Notes under the pieces: model-generated | What the model was told of the DNA's origin: nothing | The model's database searches: none | The model's input: only the letters and a program-made list of their open reading frames with translations | Assembly: GCA_934140005.1 (NCBI GenBank) | Contig: CAKPBB010000004.1 | Location: forward strand, 18,172 to 82,171 | Direction: 5' to 3' | Origin: an uncultured Clostridia bacterium | GTDB lineage: Bacteria; Bacillota; Clostridia; TANB77; CAG-508 | Length of the DNA: 64,000 nt | Shown here: one piece after another, positions 46,349 through 55,871 of the stretch | Numbering within the stretch: position 1 is the first letter of the stretch | Layout of the letters: each line of letters starts with the position of its first letter | Program-made: the position numbers and the translations under genes

Positions 46349-48397
46349 TTATATTTCAATTCTATCTTTGAATTTTTCATCGACCATTTTCTTCAAAATT
46401 TTATTTTCATCTTTATCCAGTAACGGGTCTTTATCTATTATTTGAATAGCAACTGATTGAGCCAATTTTAGAGCATCCATATCCTCAAATAAGTTTGCAA
46501 TTTTAAATTCTGGTATACCATGCTGTCTTGTTCCAAAAAATTCTCCTGAGCCTCTTAATTCCAAATCTTTCTCTGAAATTATAAAGCCATCATTTGTACT
46601 AGAAATTACTTTCATTCTTTCTTGAATAATCTTTGAATTTCCTTCATATTTTAATATGCAATAAGATTGATACTCACCTCTTCCAACTCTTCCTCTAAGT
46701 TGATGTAATTGTGCTAATCCAAATCTTTCTGCATTTTCTATAAGCATTATATTGGCATTTGGTACATTAACTCCAACCTCAATAACAGTAGTAGAAATAA
46801 GTATATCTATATTTCCATTTTTAAACTCTTCCATTATTGTATCTTTTTCTTTTGGTCTCATTTTTCCATGTAAATATGTAACTCTAAAATTAGGAAATAC
46901 TTCTTTTTGATAATGTTCTACTAATTCCATAACAGAAACAGCATTTATTTCTTCATTTTCTTCTACTAGTGGGCATACTATATAGCACTGTCTTCCTTGT
47001 TCAATATTTTGAGCTATAAAATTATTAACTCTAACTTCCATTCCTTTTTTCACAGCATAAGTTTCTATTTTCTTTCTATTTGGTGGTAATTCATCAATTA
47101 TAGAAATATCCAAATCTCCATATAAAATCAAAGCTAATGTTCTTGGTATCGGTGTTGCCGTCATTACAAGTACATCTGGATTTTCACCTTTTTGTGCTAT
47201 TATACTTCTCTGTCTTACACCAAATCTATGTTGCTCATCTGTTACTACTAGTCCTAGATTTTTAAACACAACATTTTCTTCCAAAATAGCATGTGTTCCT
47301 ATAAGGATATCTATATCACCATTTGCAAGTCTTTCTAATATTTCCTCTTTTTTCTTCTTTGTAATACCACTAATTAGCAGTTCGCATTTTATTCCAGAAT
47401 CCTTCAAAATTTCATTAAAGCTTTCTAAATGTTGTGTTGCAAGTATTGCCGTAGGTGCCATTATTGTTGCTTGATATCCACTTTTTACAGCTTTATATGC
47501 TGAAAGCAAAGCTATTACAGTTTTACCAGAACCAACATCTCCTTGAAGTAATCTGTTCATTGGTTTATCTGATTCCATGTCTTTGTCTATTTCTTCCAAA
47601 ACTCTTAATTGTGCTTTTGTTAGTTTAAAAGGCAAAGTATCTATTACATCTGACATTTTTGCATCTTTTGAAAATTCAATTCCTTTTTTCTTTACTTCAT
47701 ATTTATTTTTCAAGCTTAATAAAGCAAGTTGCATTGAAAATAATTCTTCAAACACTAATCTATTTCTTGCTAATTTAAAAGTTTCAAAATCATCTGGAAA
47801 ATGTATTTGTTTTATTGCAGTATTTATATCATAAAAATGATATTTATCAATTAAATACTTTGGCATTGTTTCTTCTATTTTACCATCAACTTCTGTAAGT
47901 GCATTTTCAATAATTTTTCTAATAGTATTTTGCGTAATACTATATGTTAAAGGATATATTGGAATAATCTTTCCGGTATTTCTATTATTCTCAGCTAATT
48001 CATATACTGGAGATTGCATTTCATATTTTCCATAACCAGCTTTTACTTTTCCATAGAATTTATATCTTTCATTTGGTTTAAAAGTGTTTTTTAAATAGCT
48101 TTGATTATACCAAACAATTTCACAACCTCCACTTTCATCTCTAACATATAATTTGCATAATGTAAGATTTTTTCTAATTTTTATCTCATTTAATCTTCCT
48201 ACTGGATATGCTGAAATTAGAGCTTCTTCTCCATTTACAAGCTCTGTTATTTTTTTTACTTTGCCTCTATCTTCATGTTCTCTTGGAAAATAAGTAATTA
48301 CATCACCCAGAGTATATATACCTAATTTATTTAAAGCTTTTGCTCTATTAGGTCCTACACCTTTTATAAATTGTATTTCTTTATCTAAATTTACCAT
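46349..48397 (-). CDS. recG: ATP-dependent DNA helicase RecG
   Basis: A 682-residue helicase that reverses stalled forks and branch-migrates Holliday junctions. N-terminal wedge domain (IQFIKGVGPNRAKALNKLGI, then an OB-like fold), helicase motifs LLQGDVGSGKTVIALLSA (Walker A), VVTDEQHRFG (DEQH), MTATPIPRTLALILYGDLD, IDILISTTVIEVGVNVP and LAQLHQLRGRVGRGEYQSYC. Normal length for RecG. Start at 48397. Confidence 0.97.
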   Translation of the reverse strand: MVNLDKEIQFIKGVGPNRAKALNKLGIYTLGDVITYFPREHEDRGKVKKITELVNGEEALISAYPVGRLNEIKIRKNLTLCKLYVRDESGGCEIVWYNQSYLKNTFKPNERYKFYGKVKAGYGKYEMQSPVYELAENNRNTGKIIPIYPLTYSITQNTIRKIIENALTEVDGKIEETMPKYLIDKYHFYDINTAIKQIHFPDDFETFKLARNRLVFEELFSMQLALLSLKNKYEVKKKGIEFSKDAKMSDVIDTLPFKLTKAQLRVLEEIDKDMESDKPMNRLLQGDVGSGKTVIALLSAYKAVKSGYQATIMAPTAILATQHLESFNEILKDSGIKCELLISGITKKKKEEILERLANGDIDILIGTHAILEENVVFKNLGLVVTDEQHRFGVRQRSIIAQKGENPDVLVMTATPIPRTLALILYGDLDISIIDELPPNRKKIETYAVKKGMEVRVNNFIAQNIEQGRQCYIVCPLVEENEEINAVSVMELVEHYQKEVFPNFRVTYLHGKMRPKEKDTIMEEFKNGNIDILISTTVIEVGVNVPNANIMLIENAERFGLAQLHQLRGRVGRGEYQSYCILKYEGNSKIIQERMKVISSTNDGFIISEKDLELRGSGEFFGTRQHGIPEFKIANLFEDMDALKLAQSVAIQIIDKDPLLDKDENKILKKMVDEKFKDRIEI

Positions 48398-48517
48398 TTT
48401 ATTATCCTTATATTTTATTTATATTGCAATTATATTATATTTTACTTATTTTTACAATGTGTTGTATGCTTTTTATCTTTATAAGAATTTATCTCTAAAA
48501 ATTCTATCGTTCTTGTA

Positions 48518-49096
48518 TTATTCATCTTCTAAATATTCTTCAGCTTTATTGGTTTCATCATATTCTATTTCTACACTTTTGGGAGTTTCTTTTACTTTCG
48601 TATTCATTTTAGGTTTACGAATTTTTAAATTACTTTCTTCTTGTTTATCTTGATTTTCTTTATTCTTTTGCTTATTTTCTTTTTTGCTATCAATCGTTTT
48701 ATTTGCAATAATATTAGCTTTTTCCATTAAATCTGGTACATAGTCTAATAATTTATCTATTGTTGAAGAATGTTCAACTGGCATAAGCTTTATAGCATCT
48801 TGTGTAATTACAACAAAAGCCACAGGAGTTATACTAACAGCCGCTCCACTACCACCACCAAATGGTAATTTATATTGAATTTCTTCTTCTTTTTCTCTTT
48901 TCCTGTATTCATTAACAGTTTCACCTCTAAACTCACTTCCACCTGCTGCAAACCCAAAACATACTTTGGATATTGGAATAATTACCATATTGTTTGATGT
49001 TTCGATTGGCTCACCAATTATCGTATTAACATCTACCATGCTTTGAATGCTATCCATAGCACTTTTCATCAGACTTTCTATTGGATGATTTTCCAC
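48518..49096 (-). CDS. ytfJ: Spore germination protein GerW/YtfJ
   Basis: A 192-residue protein. MENHPIESLMKSAMDSIQSMVDVNTIIGEPI, VIIPISKVCFGFAAGGSEF and LPFGGGSGAAVSITPVAFVVI are the GerW (YtfJ) family pattern; the gene product of B. subtilis is needed for a germination step. The last 60 residues are Lys/Glu/Asn-rich. It overlaps the end of the DUF2953 gene by 47 bases, which suggests coupling. In related clostridia the same two genes follow scpA-scpB. Confidence 0.92.
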   Translation of the reverse strand: MENHPIESLMKSAMDSIQSMVDVNTIIGEPIETSNNMVIIPISKVCFGFAAGGSEFRGETVNEYRKREKEEEIQYKLPFGGGSGAAVSITPVAFVVITQDAIKLMPVEHSSTIDKLLDYVPDLMEKANIIANKTIDSKKENKQKNKENQDKQEESNLKIRKPKMNTKVKETPKSVEIEYDETNKAEEYLEDE

Positions 49097-49802
49097 TTTT
49101 TTTCACACTCCTATTTCTCAATATTTTTACTATATGAATAATATGTGCAAAATTCCATTCTACTATGCAAGAAAATGCTAAATTAATACAATTTGAATAT
49201 GTCGGCAATTGTGAAATAAAATAATTCCAGTTATATATATTTTTTTGTTTGTTTTTTTCTGCAATCCTAGTTAATATAATAGTTGCCATTATATTTAATA
49301 TCGAACTGAGATACATAGATACAATTAAGTCAGGAGTTCCTACGCCAATATATAAATTCATTTTTTTAATTTCTGGTAATAAATCCACAATGTTCCTAAT
49401 ATTAATTTTTTCTTCAATAATTTTATTTTCACTTTCTATCTTTTTAACTATTTTATTCTCTAAAAATTTCTGTTTTGAAATTTTCTTATTTAATATTTCT
49501 ATTGTAGAAGTATTAAATTTCATTGAGAATATTTTTATACTATTTAATAATCTTATATCAATTTTTATAACATATTCTATATCTAAAAAAGCTTTTGCCA
49601 TTCTTCTAAATATTTCTTCTTTAGTTAGTTTATCCTCACAAACTAAATTATCCACAAATAATTTTACATAATTGAGATTAAATATTTTATTTGTCTTTAC
49701 TGATAACTCTATTATTTCTAATTGTATTCTCATTGAAAATATAATTAATAAAATGAATGAAATTATAATTAAAAATAGCAACACATATAATAAAATAACC
49801 AT
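49050..49802 (-). CDS. DUF2953 domain protein
   Basis: A 250-residue protein with an N-terminal TM segment (VILLYVLLFLIIISFILLIIFS) and a C-terminal domain that contains VGTPDLIVSMYLSSILNIMATII and NLAFSCIVEWNFAHIIHI-type strands, which I associate with DUF2953, a sporulation-linked family beside ytfJ. Function unknown. It overlaps the start of the ytfJ gene. Confidence 0.72.
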   Translation of the reverse strand: MVILLYVLLFLIIISFILLIIFSMRIQLEIIELSVKTNKIFNLNYVKLFVDNLVCEDKLTKEEIFRRMAKAFLDIEYVIKIDIRLLNSIKIFSMKFNTSTIEILNKKISKQKFLENKIVKKIESENKIIEEKINIRNIVDLLPEIKKMNLYIGVGTPDLIVSMYLSSILNIMATIILTRIAEKNKQKNIYNWNYFISQLPTYSNCINLAFSCIVEWNFAHIIHIVKILRNRSVKKSGKSSNRKSDEKCYG

Positions 49803-49851
49803 TTTTTACCTCTTTATGGGTATTTTTTCCATTCGTATTAATTTTATGTAT

Positions 49852-49884
49852 AAAAGTCGCCCAATTATATATAGGACGACTTTT
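49852..49884 (-). terminator. Terminator after scpA
   Basis: Arms AAAAGTCGCCC (from 49852) and GGACGACTTTT (to 49884) pair with a bulge, followed by a modest T-rich tail on the minus strand. It stands where scpB would be expected. Confidence 0.65.
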
Positions 49885-49935
49885 ATTAATTATATTTATT
49901 ATTTTATAATTTTTTCAATTATTTATATTTCACAA

Positions 49936-50706
49936 TTACATTTCATCATTAGAGTTCTTTTGAATTTTTGAAATAATTATATCACCAAACAATTCTGTTT
50001 GTTCTGCATTGATTTTATTTCTTCTACTTAATTCTAGAACTCCAGAAAAAGCTGTTACTACTTCTGCTTTTGGTTTTTCACTTAACTTAAATAACTTTCC
50101 AAAAACAAACTTAGGCCTATTAACTAGCTCTCTAAAAATTTCTTTTACTTTATCAGCAACTGTATAAGTATCATGAATTGCAATTTTCTCAATATTTTTG
50201 GCATTTTCGTTTTTCTTTTCTTCATTTTTTTTCACAAGTTCTGTATAAGCAGAAACTACATCATCTATATAATATTTTTTCTCTATAGTTTGCTTTGGAA
50301 GTTCAATATTATCTGGTAATTTATAAAATCTTTTAGAAAATTCATTGATATTTTCTTTAAATTTTTTACTAATTTCTTTGTATTTCTTATACTCAATTAT
50401 TCTCCTTAATAACTCTTCTTCTGTAAGTTCTGCTTCATCTTCTGTTTCTTTAGGAAGTAATCCTTTTGACTTTATTAATATTAAAGTAGAAGCCATTACT
50501 AAAAATTCACTTGCAATATCTAAATTTAATTTTTCTTGTTCTTGTAAATAGTTTATATACTGTTCTGCTATGTCACTAATTTTTACTTTATATATATCCA
50601 TTTTATTCTTTTCAATTAAATAGCATAATAAATCTAATGGTCCTTCAAAATTGTCCAATTGTAATTCATATTTATTTGTTTCTAAATTAAGTACATTACT
50701 ATTCAT
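49936..50706 (-). CDS. scpA: Segregation and condensation protein ScpA
   Basis: A 256-residue kleisin that links SMC heads in chromosome condensation. KYELQLDNFEGPLDLLCYLIEKNKMDIY, ISDIAEQYINYLQE, LDIASEFLVMASTLILIKSKGLLP are the ScpA N-terminal signature; a C-terminal winged helix follows (VTAFSGVLELSRRNKI). ATG at 50706 is chosen because AAGGAA lies 9 bases before it; the start overlaps the recX stop. The usual partner gene scpB is not next to it. Confidence 0.93.
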   Translation of the reverse strand: MNSNVLNLETNKYELQLDNFEGPLDLLCYLIEKNKMDIYKVKISDIAEQYINYLQEQEKLNLDIASEFLVMASTLILIKSKGLLPKETEDEAELTEEELLRRIIEYKKYKEISKKFKENINEFSKRFYKLPDNIELPKQTIEKKYYIDDVVSAYTELVKKNEEKKNENAKNIEKIAIHDTYTVADKVKEIFRELVNRPKFVFGKLFKLSEKPKAEVVTAFSGVLELSRRNKINAEQTELFGDIIISKIQKNSNDEM

Positions 50707-51220
50707 TGTTTCCATTTCCTTCATTTTCTAATTCATCTATTGCAATATTAATGCTTTCACTCATATATCCCTTTTTATATAAGTAATTTTTAGCATCTTC
50801 TAATTCCATCTTAAATATCTTTTTTCTTAAGATGTTCATTGCTGATTGTATTTCATATTCAAGCATATCTTCTTTATGCTTATATATATAATCATCTACA
50901 AGAGATTTTTTTATCCCTTTTTGCAACAATTTATATGATACTTCTTTTATTGATAAACTTTTTAAAGCTTTATATTCTTGAATGCTTTTTTCTATATATA
51001 CTGTATCATTAATATAATTTTGCTCTTTCAAATTTTCAATAACATCATCTAATAAGTTATTGTCTTCATCTGCAAACTTTTCTCTAATTTCATTTTCTGT
51101 TCTTTTCTTGTATAAAGCATATTTTAGAACTTTAGTTTTTAAATTGTCTATTTGTTTTAATTGTTCAAAATCAACAATTTTATCTTTTTCATTTAAACTT
51201 TCTAAATTAAATTCTTTCAT
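50699..51220 (-). CDS. recX: Regulatory protein RecX
   Basis: A 173-residue helical modulator of RecA filaments. KVLKYALYKKRTENEIREKF, DDVIENLKEQNYINDTVYIEKSIQEYKA and LLQKGIKKSLVDDYIYKH show the three-helix RecX repeats. It follows recA by 16 bases and overlaps scpA by a few bases, so these belong to one transcript. Confidence 0.92.
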   Translation of the reverse strand: MKEFNLESLNEKDKIVDFEQLKQIDNLKTKVLKYALYKKRTENEIREKFADEDNNLLDDVIENLKEQNYINDTVYIEKSIQEYKALKSLSIKEVSYKLLQKGIKKSLVDDYIYKHKEDMLEYEIQSAMNILRKKIFKMELEDAKNYLYKKGYMSESINIAIDELENEGNGNNE

Positions 51221-51236
51221 ATTACTTCCATTTCAA

Positions 51237-52298
51237 TTATTCATCTAGAGGTTCTTCTTCCTCTTCTATATCCGGTGTTTCGCCATCTACTAAAGCATTT
51301 TCAAAGGCCTTTGAAAAATTATCTCTAACTTTCTTTTCAACTTCTTCTGCCATCTTAGGATGTTCCATAATATATTTTTTAGCATTTTCTCTACCTTGGC
51401 CTATTTTTTCGCCACCATAGCTAAACCAAGAACCACTTTTTTCTATAATATCTAAATCTACTGCTAGGTCTAATAAACTTCCTTCTTTTGAAATACCTTT
51501 TCCATAGATTATGTCAAATTCAGCTTCTCTAAAAGGTGGAGCAACTTTATTTTTAACTATTTTTACTCTTGTTCTACTACCAACAACTTCTCCATCTTGT
51601 TTAATATTTTCAATTTTTCTTATATCCATTCTAACAGATGAATAAAACTTTAAAGCTCTACCACCTGGAGTTGTTTCTGGATTTCCAAACATTATTCCAA
51701 CTTTTTCTCTTAATTGATTAATGAAAATAATTATAGCATTTGTTTTATTTATAGCTCCAGCAAGTTTTCTTAATGCTTGTGACATAAGTCTTGCTTGTAA
51801 GCCAATATGAGAATCTCCCATATCTCCATCTATTTCAGCCTTTGGAACTAAAGCTGCAACGGAATCTACTACTATGATATCAATTGCTCCACTTCTAATA
51901 AGTGCTTCTGCAATTTCCAATGCTTGTTCTCCTGTATCTGGTTGAGATACAATAAGATTATCTATATCAACACCTATCTTTTTAGCATACGCTGGATCTA
52001 AAGCATGTTCTGCATCAATAAAAGCTGCTTCTCCACCAGCTTTTTGAGCTTCTGCAACTGCATGTAATGCTAAAGTTGTTTTACCAGAAGATTCTGGACC
52101 AAATATTTCTATAATTCTTCCCTTAGGAATTCCACCTATTCCTAAAGCTATATCCAAATTTAAAGCTCCTGTTGAAATTGCTTCTACATTCATTGATTTG
52201 AATTCGCCAAGTTTCATAACAGAACCTTTACCAAATTGTTTTTCTATCTGACTCATTGCAGCATCTAGTGCTTTTCTTTTTTCTGAACTATCTCCCAT
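51237..52298 (-). CDS. recA: Recombinase RecA
   Basis: A 353-residue recombinase. MRKL-type N-terminal helix, EIFGPESSGKTTLALHA (Walker A), IDAEHALDPAYAKKIGV, IVVDSVAALVPKAEIDGDMGD (Walker B), TNAIIIFINQLREKVGIMFGNPETTPGGRALKFYSSVR (loop L2 with the Gln/Asn hinge). Highly conserved. CGAGAAGGAG precedes the ATG. A consensus-like promoter and a LexA-box-like sequence lie upstream. Confidence 0.98.
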   Translation of the reverse strand: MGDSSEKRKALDAAMSQIEKQFGKGSVMKLGEFKSMNVEAISTGALNLDIALGIGGIPKGRIIEIFGPESSGKTTLALHAVAEAQKAGGEAAFIDAEHALDPAYAKKIGVDIDNLIVSQPDTGEQALEIAEALIRSGAIDIIVVDSVAALVPKAEIDGDMGDSHIGLQARLMSQALRKLAGAINKTNAIIIFINQLREKVGIMFGNPETTPGGRALKFYSSVRMDIRKIENIKQDGEVVGSRTRVKIVKNKVAPPFREAEFDIIYGKGISKEGSLLDLAVDLDIIEKSGSWFSYGGEKIGQGRENAKKYIMEHPKMAEEVEKKVRDNFSKAFENALVDGETPDIEEEEEPLDE

Positions 52299-52312
52299 TT
52301 TTATCTCCTTCT

Positions 52313-52374
52313 CGAAAATATGTTTGTAAAACTTTCGTTTGTCTATATTATATATGTAAAATTATTTTTGTCAA
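52313..52374 (-). promoter_or_regulatory. recA promoter with LexA-box-like operator
   Basis: Minus-strand TTGACA (52369-52374), 16 bases, TATAAT (52347-52352). Between the promoter and the ribosome binding site is CAAACATATTTTCG (52313-52326 complement), matching the Gram-positive LexA box CGAACATATGTTCG at 12 of 14 positions. Confidence 0.7.
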
Positions 52375-52389
52375 GATATTTTTACATTT

Positions 52390-53982
52390 TTACTGTCTAT
52401 ACCATTTTTCAATATTATGGTATATATTAAATTTATTTGGTGTTATATTACCAACTAGCCCCTGATTACATATTATAAATTCTGTATTTCTATATAGTCC
52501 CATATATGGTACATCATCTAAATATATATCAAATAATTTTGAATATTGATTATACATTTCCATTTCGTCTTGTGTATTTTTTACAATATTTAAAATATTT
52601 TTAACCTCATCATTATTATAATTAGCAATATTTCCATCACCAAAAAATGTTTCTAGATTTGGTGTATATCCACTTACTATTCCAGTTAAAATACATTCAT
52701 AATTTTTATTTGATAACGCATTATAGTAATTTTCTGATGAAACTTCCTTAATATCTACATTAATACCAAAGTTTCTTAATTGTTCTGCAATATAATTAGC
52801 AACTTTTACTCTACTTTCATCATCTTTTTTTACAGTTAAAGTAAATTCTAAATTTTTTGTTTGTCCATCTTCCTTTTTTTGCCATACATTATTTTTATAA
52901 GACCAGCCATCTGCCTCTAAAATAGACTTTGCTTCATCTGTATTATTTTGTACATTTAAATCTTTAGTATAAAGCCAATTTCCCATATCTAAGCTGAAGT
53001 TCGAAACAGTATATCCATTTCCTAAACAAGTTGCTATTAAATTTTCTTTATCTATACATTTACTTATAGCTTGCCTTACAGATTTATCAGAAAATATTTC
53101 TGAATTAACATTAAAAGCTAAAAAATCATAGTTTCGTGACTTATATTCAATTTTATTATATCCAATTGTACCTATATAATCTTCAATATTATTAGCAGTT
53201 ACTGTAATTGCATCAATGTCACCACTTTTAAAACTATTATAAACTTCTCCCATAGTTTGATAGTTTGTAATAATTACTTCTTCTGCCATTGGACTGACTT
53301 CCTTATTCCAATATGATGTATTTTTATTTAAAGTAATTACATTTGCATTTACTGATGCAATTTTATATAGACCAGTACCAATAGGTGCTATATTTTTATC
53401 AGTATTTTTTATATCAGTGCCTTCATAATATTTCTGAGAAAGTATTGGAAATGTTAAATAATATTCAAAAAAAGGAACTTCTTGTGACAACGTCATTTTT
53501 ATCGTATAGTCATCAATAACTTCAAGTGTTGTTAAATATCTTAAATTTTCTGAATATATAGAATTATTATCACCATTTTTTATATTGTCTACTGTAAACT
53601 TTACATCATTTGCTTTAAATTCAGTCCCATCATGCCATAAAACACCCTGTCTTAATTTTATTAAGTAATTAGTATCATCTTGTTTTGCAATTTCTGTTGC
53701 TAATTTATACTCTTTTTTATAATTTTCATTTAATGTTACTAATGGTTCAAAAATAATTTTGGTAACTTCTTGTACATTTCTATTCTGACTAATTATTGGA
53801 TTTATTGTATCCATTTCAGCAATTGCTAAACGCAAATCTTTTTGAATTGTACTTACTGTTGAAGTCTGATCTAAATTATTTTCCTCTTTATTTCCATCAT
53901 CTTTAATTATTTTATAACCAGTATATGCAACAATTGCAATAACAACAATTACGAATATATATTTAAAAAAACTTCTTTCCAA
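52390..53982 (-). CDS. Peptide-type ABC transporter substrate-binding protein (SBP family 5)
   Basis: A 530-residue outer-side protein with an N-terminal hydrophobic anchor (YIFVIVVIAIVAYTGYKII) and no lipobox Cys. The domain shows LRLAIAEMDTINPIISQNRNVQEVTKIIFEPLV, YLIKLRQGVLWHDGTEFKANDVKFTVDNI and VRQAISKCIDKENLIATCL, the family 5 (DppA/OppA-like) signature. No transporter genes lie next to it, so it may work with a permease encoded elsewhere. Confidence 0.85.
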   Translation of the reverse strand: MERSFFKYIFVIVVIAIVAYTGYKIIKDDGNKEENNLDQTSTVSTIQKDLRLAIAEMDTINPIISQNRNVQEVTKIIFEPLVTLNENYKKEYKLATEIAKQDDTNYLIKLRQGVLWHDGTEFKANDVKFTVDNIKNGDNNSIYSENLRYLTTLEVIDDYTIKMTLSQEVPFFEYYLTFPILSQKYYEGTDIKNTDKNIAPIGTGLYKIASVNANVITLNKNTSYWNKEVSPMAEEVIITNYQTMGEVYNSFKSGDIDAITVTANNIEDYIGTIGYNKIEYKSRNYDFLAFNVNSEIFSDKSVRQAISKCIDKENLIATCLGNGYTVSNFSLDMGNWLYTKDLNVQNNTDEAKSILEADGWSYKNNVWQKKEDGQTKNLEFTLTVKKDDESRVKVANYIAEQLRNFGINVDIKEVSSENYYNALSNKNYECILTGIVSGYTPNLETFFGDGNIANYNNDEVKNILNIVKNTQDEMEMYNQYSKLFDIYLDDVPYMGLYRNTEFIICNQGLVGNITPNKFNIYHNIEKWYRQ

Positions 53983-54127
53983 CTTTCTTTTTCCCTTCTT
54001 ATTATCCTTTCACATCATATATCATTTTTGACAAACTTTCAAGTTTTTTGTAAAAGTTTTTAATCCCATGATAACTTCCAAATATCAAATTTAACTTATA
54101 TATTTTTATGCATAAGAACCAAAAAAA

Positions 54128-54152
54128 TACAGACTCTTTAAAAGTCTGTATC
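54128..54152 (-). terminator. Terminator after rmlB
   Basis: ATACAGACT and AGTCTGTAT arms around a short AT loop, then seven T residues on the minus strand. Confidence 0.9.
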
Positions 54153-54164
54153 ATTTTTTAATTT

Positions 54165-55136
54165 TTATTTCATTAAATATTCTGGATGTGCTAAATACCA
54201 ATCAATTGTCTTTACAATTCCATCTTCAAATTTTGTTTTTGGAAGCCAACCAAGTTCATTATGTATCTTTGTAGGATCAATAGCATATCTATAATCATGT
54301 CCTTTTCTATCTTCAACATGAGAAATTAAAGATTCTGGTTTATCTAATCTCTTTAAAATTAGTTTAACAATCTCAATATTTCTCTTTTCATTATGTCCAC
54401 CAATATTGTATCTTTCACCTTTTTTACCATTATGTAATACTAAGTCAATTGCTTCACAATGATCTTCTACATATAACCAATCTCTAATGTTTAATCCTTC
54501 ACCATATACTGGTAATTTCTCATCTTTTAAAGCTAATGAAATCATATGTGGTATTAGTTTTTCATGATGTTGGTATGGTCCATAGTTATTTGAGCAATTA
54601 GTTACACAAACATTCATTTTATATGTTTCACAATAAGCTAAAGCAATTAAATCAGATGATGCTTTTGAAGCAGAATATGGACTGTTTGGTTTGATTGGAG
54701 ATTTTTCTGTAAAATATCCTTCTTCTCCTAAAGTACCATATACTTCATCTGTTGAAACATGAACAAATCTGTTTTCACTACCTTCTCCCCATACTTGTTT
54801 TGCAGCTTCTAACAAAGTATGTGTTCCTAATACATTAGTTTGAGTAAATATAAATGGTGTTTTAATACTGTTATCTACATGTGATTCTGCAGCAAAGTGA
54901 ACAACTGCATCAATATTATATTTTTTATATGTTTCTTTAACAAATTCAAAATCACAAATATCTCCTTGTACAAAAGTGATTTTATCTTTAATATTCTTTA
55001 AATTCTCTAAATTTCCAGCATATGTTAATTTATCAAAAATAATAAAATTGTATTTACCTTCATATTTTTTTACCATCAATTCTGCAAAGTTTGCTCCTAT
55101 AAAACCTGCAGCTCCTGTAATCATTATGTTTTTCAT
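54165..55136 (-). CDS. rmlB: dTDP-glucose 4,6-dehydratase
   Basis: A 323-residue short-chain dehydratase, step two of dTDP-L-rhamnose synthesis. MITGAAGFIGANFAEL (NAD-binding), VHFAAESHVDNSI, STDEVYG, PNSPYSASKASSDL (Tyr-X3-Lys), NCSNNYGPYQHHEKLIP, RDWLYVEDHC. ATG at 55136 has AAGGA with 8-base spacing, better than the ATG two codons upstream. Last gene of the rml set. Confidence 0.97.
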   Translation of the reverse strand: MKNIMITGAAGFIGANFAELMVKKYEGKYNFIIFDKLTYAGNLENLKNIKDKITFVQGDICDFEFVKETYKKYNIDAVVHFAAESHVDNSIKTPFIFTQTNVLGTHTLLEAAKQVWGEGSENRFVHVSTDEVYGTLGEEGYFTEKSPIKPNSPYSASKASSDLIALAYCETYKMNVCVTNCSNNYGPYQHHEKLIPHMISLALKDEKLPVYGEGLNIRDWLYVEDHCEAIDLVLHNGKKGERYNIGGHNEKRNIEIVKLILKRLDKPESLISHVEDRKGHDYRYAIDPTKIHNELGWLPKTKFEDGIVKTIDWYLAHPEYLMK

Positions 55137-55226
55137 TTTCATATTCCTTATATAATATATTTAGGTTTGAAAGATACCTATAAACTTTTTCGATTATTAT
55201 ATATCACATTATCATTTATAATGCAA

Positions 55227-55811
55227 TTACTTTAAATTTTGAAATAAATCTGTTTTCTTAAGTTCAGCTAAAGTTGGCCATTTTCCATCTTTTTCTGAAG
55301 TTAAATAATCTTCTGGTTTCATTCCTTTTACTTCTGGCCATTCAATTCCTATTTCTGGATCGTTCCATTTTAATCCACCTTCAGCTGAGTGGTTATATAT
55401 ATCATCACATTTATAAACAAATTCGGCTTCATCAGATAATACTAAAAATCCATGTGCAAATCCTCTTGGAATCATAAACATTCTTTTATTTTCTTCTGAG
55501 ATTATAACACCTTCCCATTTTCCATAAGTTTTGCTACCTGGTCTTAAATCAACAGCAACATCAAAAACTTCACCCTTTATACATCTAACAAGCTTAGCTT
55601 GTGTATTTTCTTTTTGGAAATGTAAACCTCTTAAAACACCTTTTTTTGATTTTGATTGATTATCTTGTACAAAATCATTTGTGATGCCTATTTCTTCAAA
55701 ATCTGGTTTACTATATGTTTCCATAAAGTAACCTCTATTATCTCCAAAAACTGTTGGTTCTATAATATAAACGCCTTCAATACTTGTATCTATTCTTTTA
55801 AACTTTCCCAT
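55227..55811 (-). CDS. rmlC: dTDP-4-dehydrorhamnose 3,5-epimerase
   Basis: A 194-residue cupin, third step of dTDP-L-rhamnose synthesis. VYIIEPTVFGDNRGYFMETYSKPDF, FVQDNQSKSKKGVLRGLHFQ (with the catalytic His), VAVDLRPGSKTYGKW, IPRGFAHGFLVLSDEAEFVYKCDDIY. Placed between rmlA and rmlB, after a hairpin that ends rmlA. Confidence 0.97.
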   Translation of the reverse strand: MGKFKRIDTSIEGVYIIEPTVFGDNRGYFMETYSKPDFEEIGITNDFVQDNQSKSKKGVLRGLHFQKENTQAKLVRCIKGEVFDVAVDLRPGSKTYGKWEGVIISEENKRMFMIPRGFAHGFLVLSDEAEFVYKCDDIYNHSAEGGLKWNDPEIGIEWPEVKGMKPEDYLTSEKDGKWPTLAELKKTDLFQNLK

Positions 55812-55845
55812 TTTTAATCTCCTTAAACAATATTTATTTCTTTGA

Positions 55846-55869
55846 AAAAGACGGTTTGTTCCGTCTTTT
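55846..55869 (-). terminator. Hairpin between rmlA and rmlC
   Basis: AAAGACGG and CCGTCTTT arms around TTTGTT, with T-rich sequence on the minus strand. It lies within the rml cluster, so either it is leaky or rmlC has its own promoter in the short gap. Confidence 0.75.
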
Positions 55870-55871
55870 CT

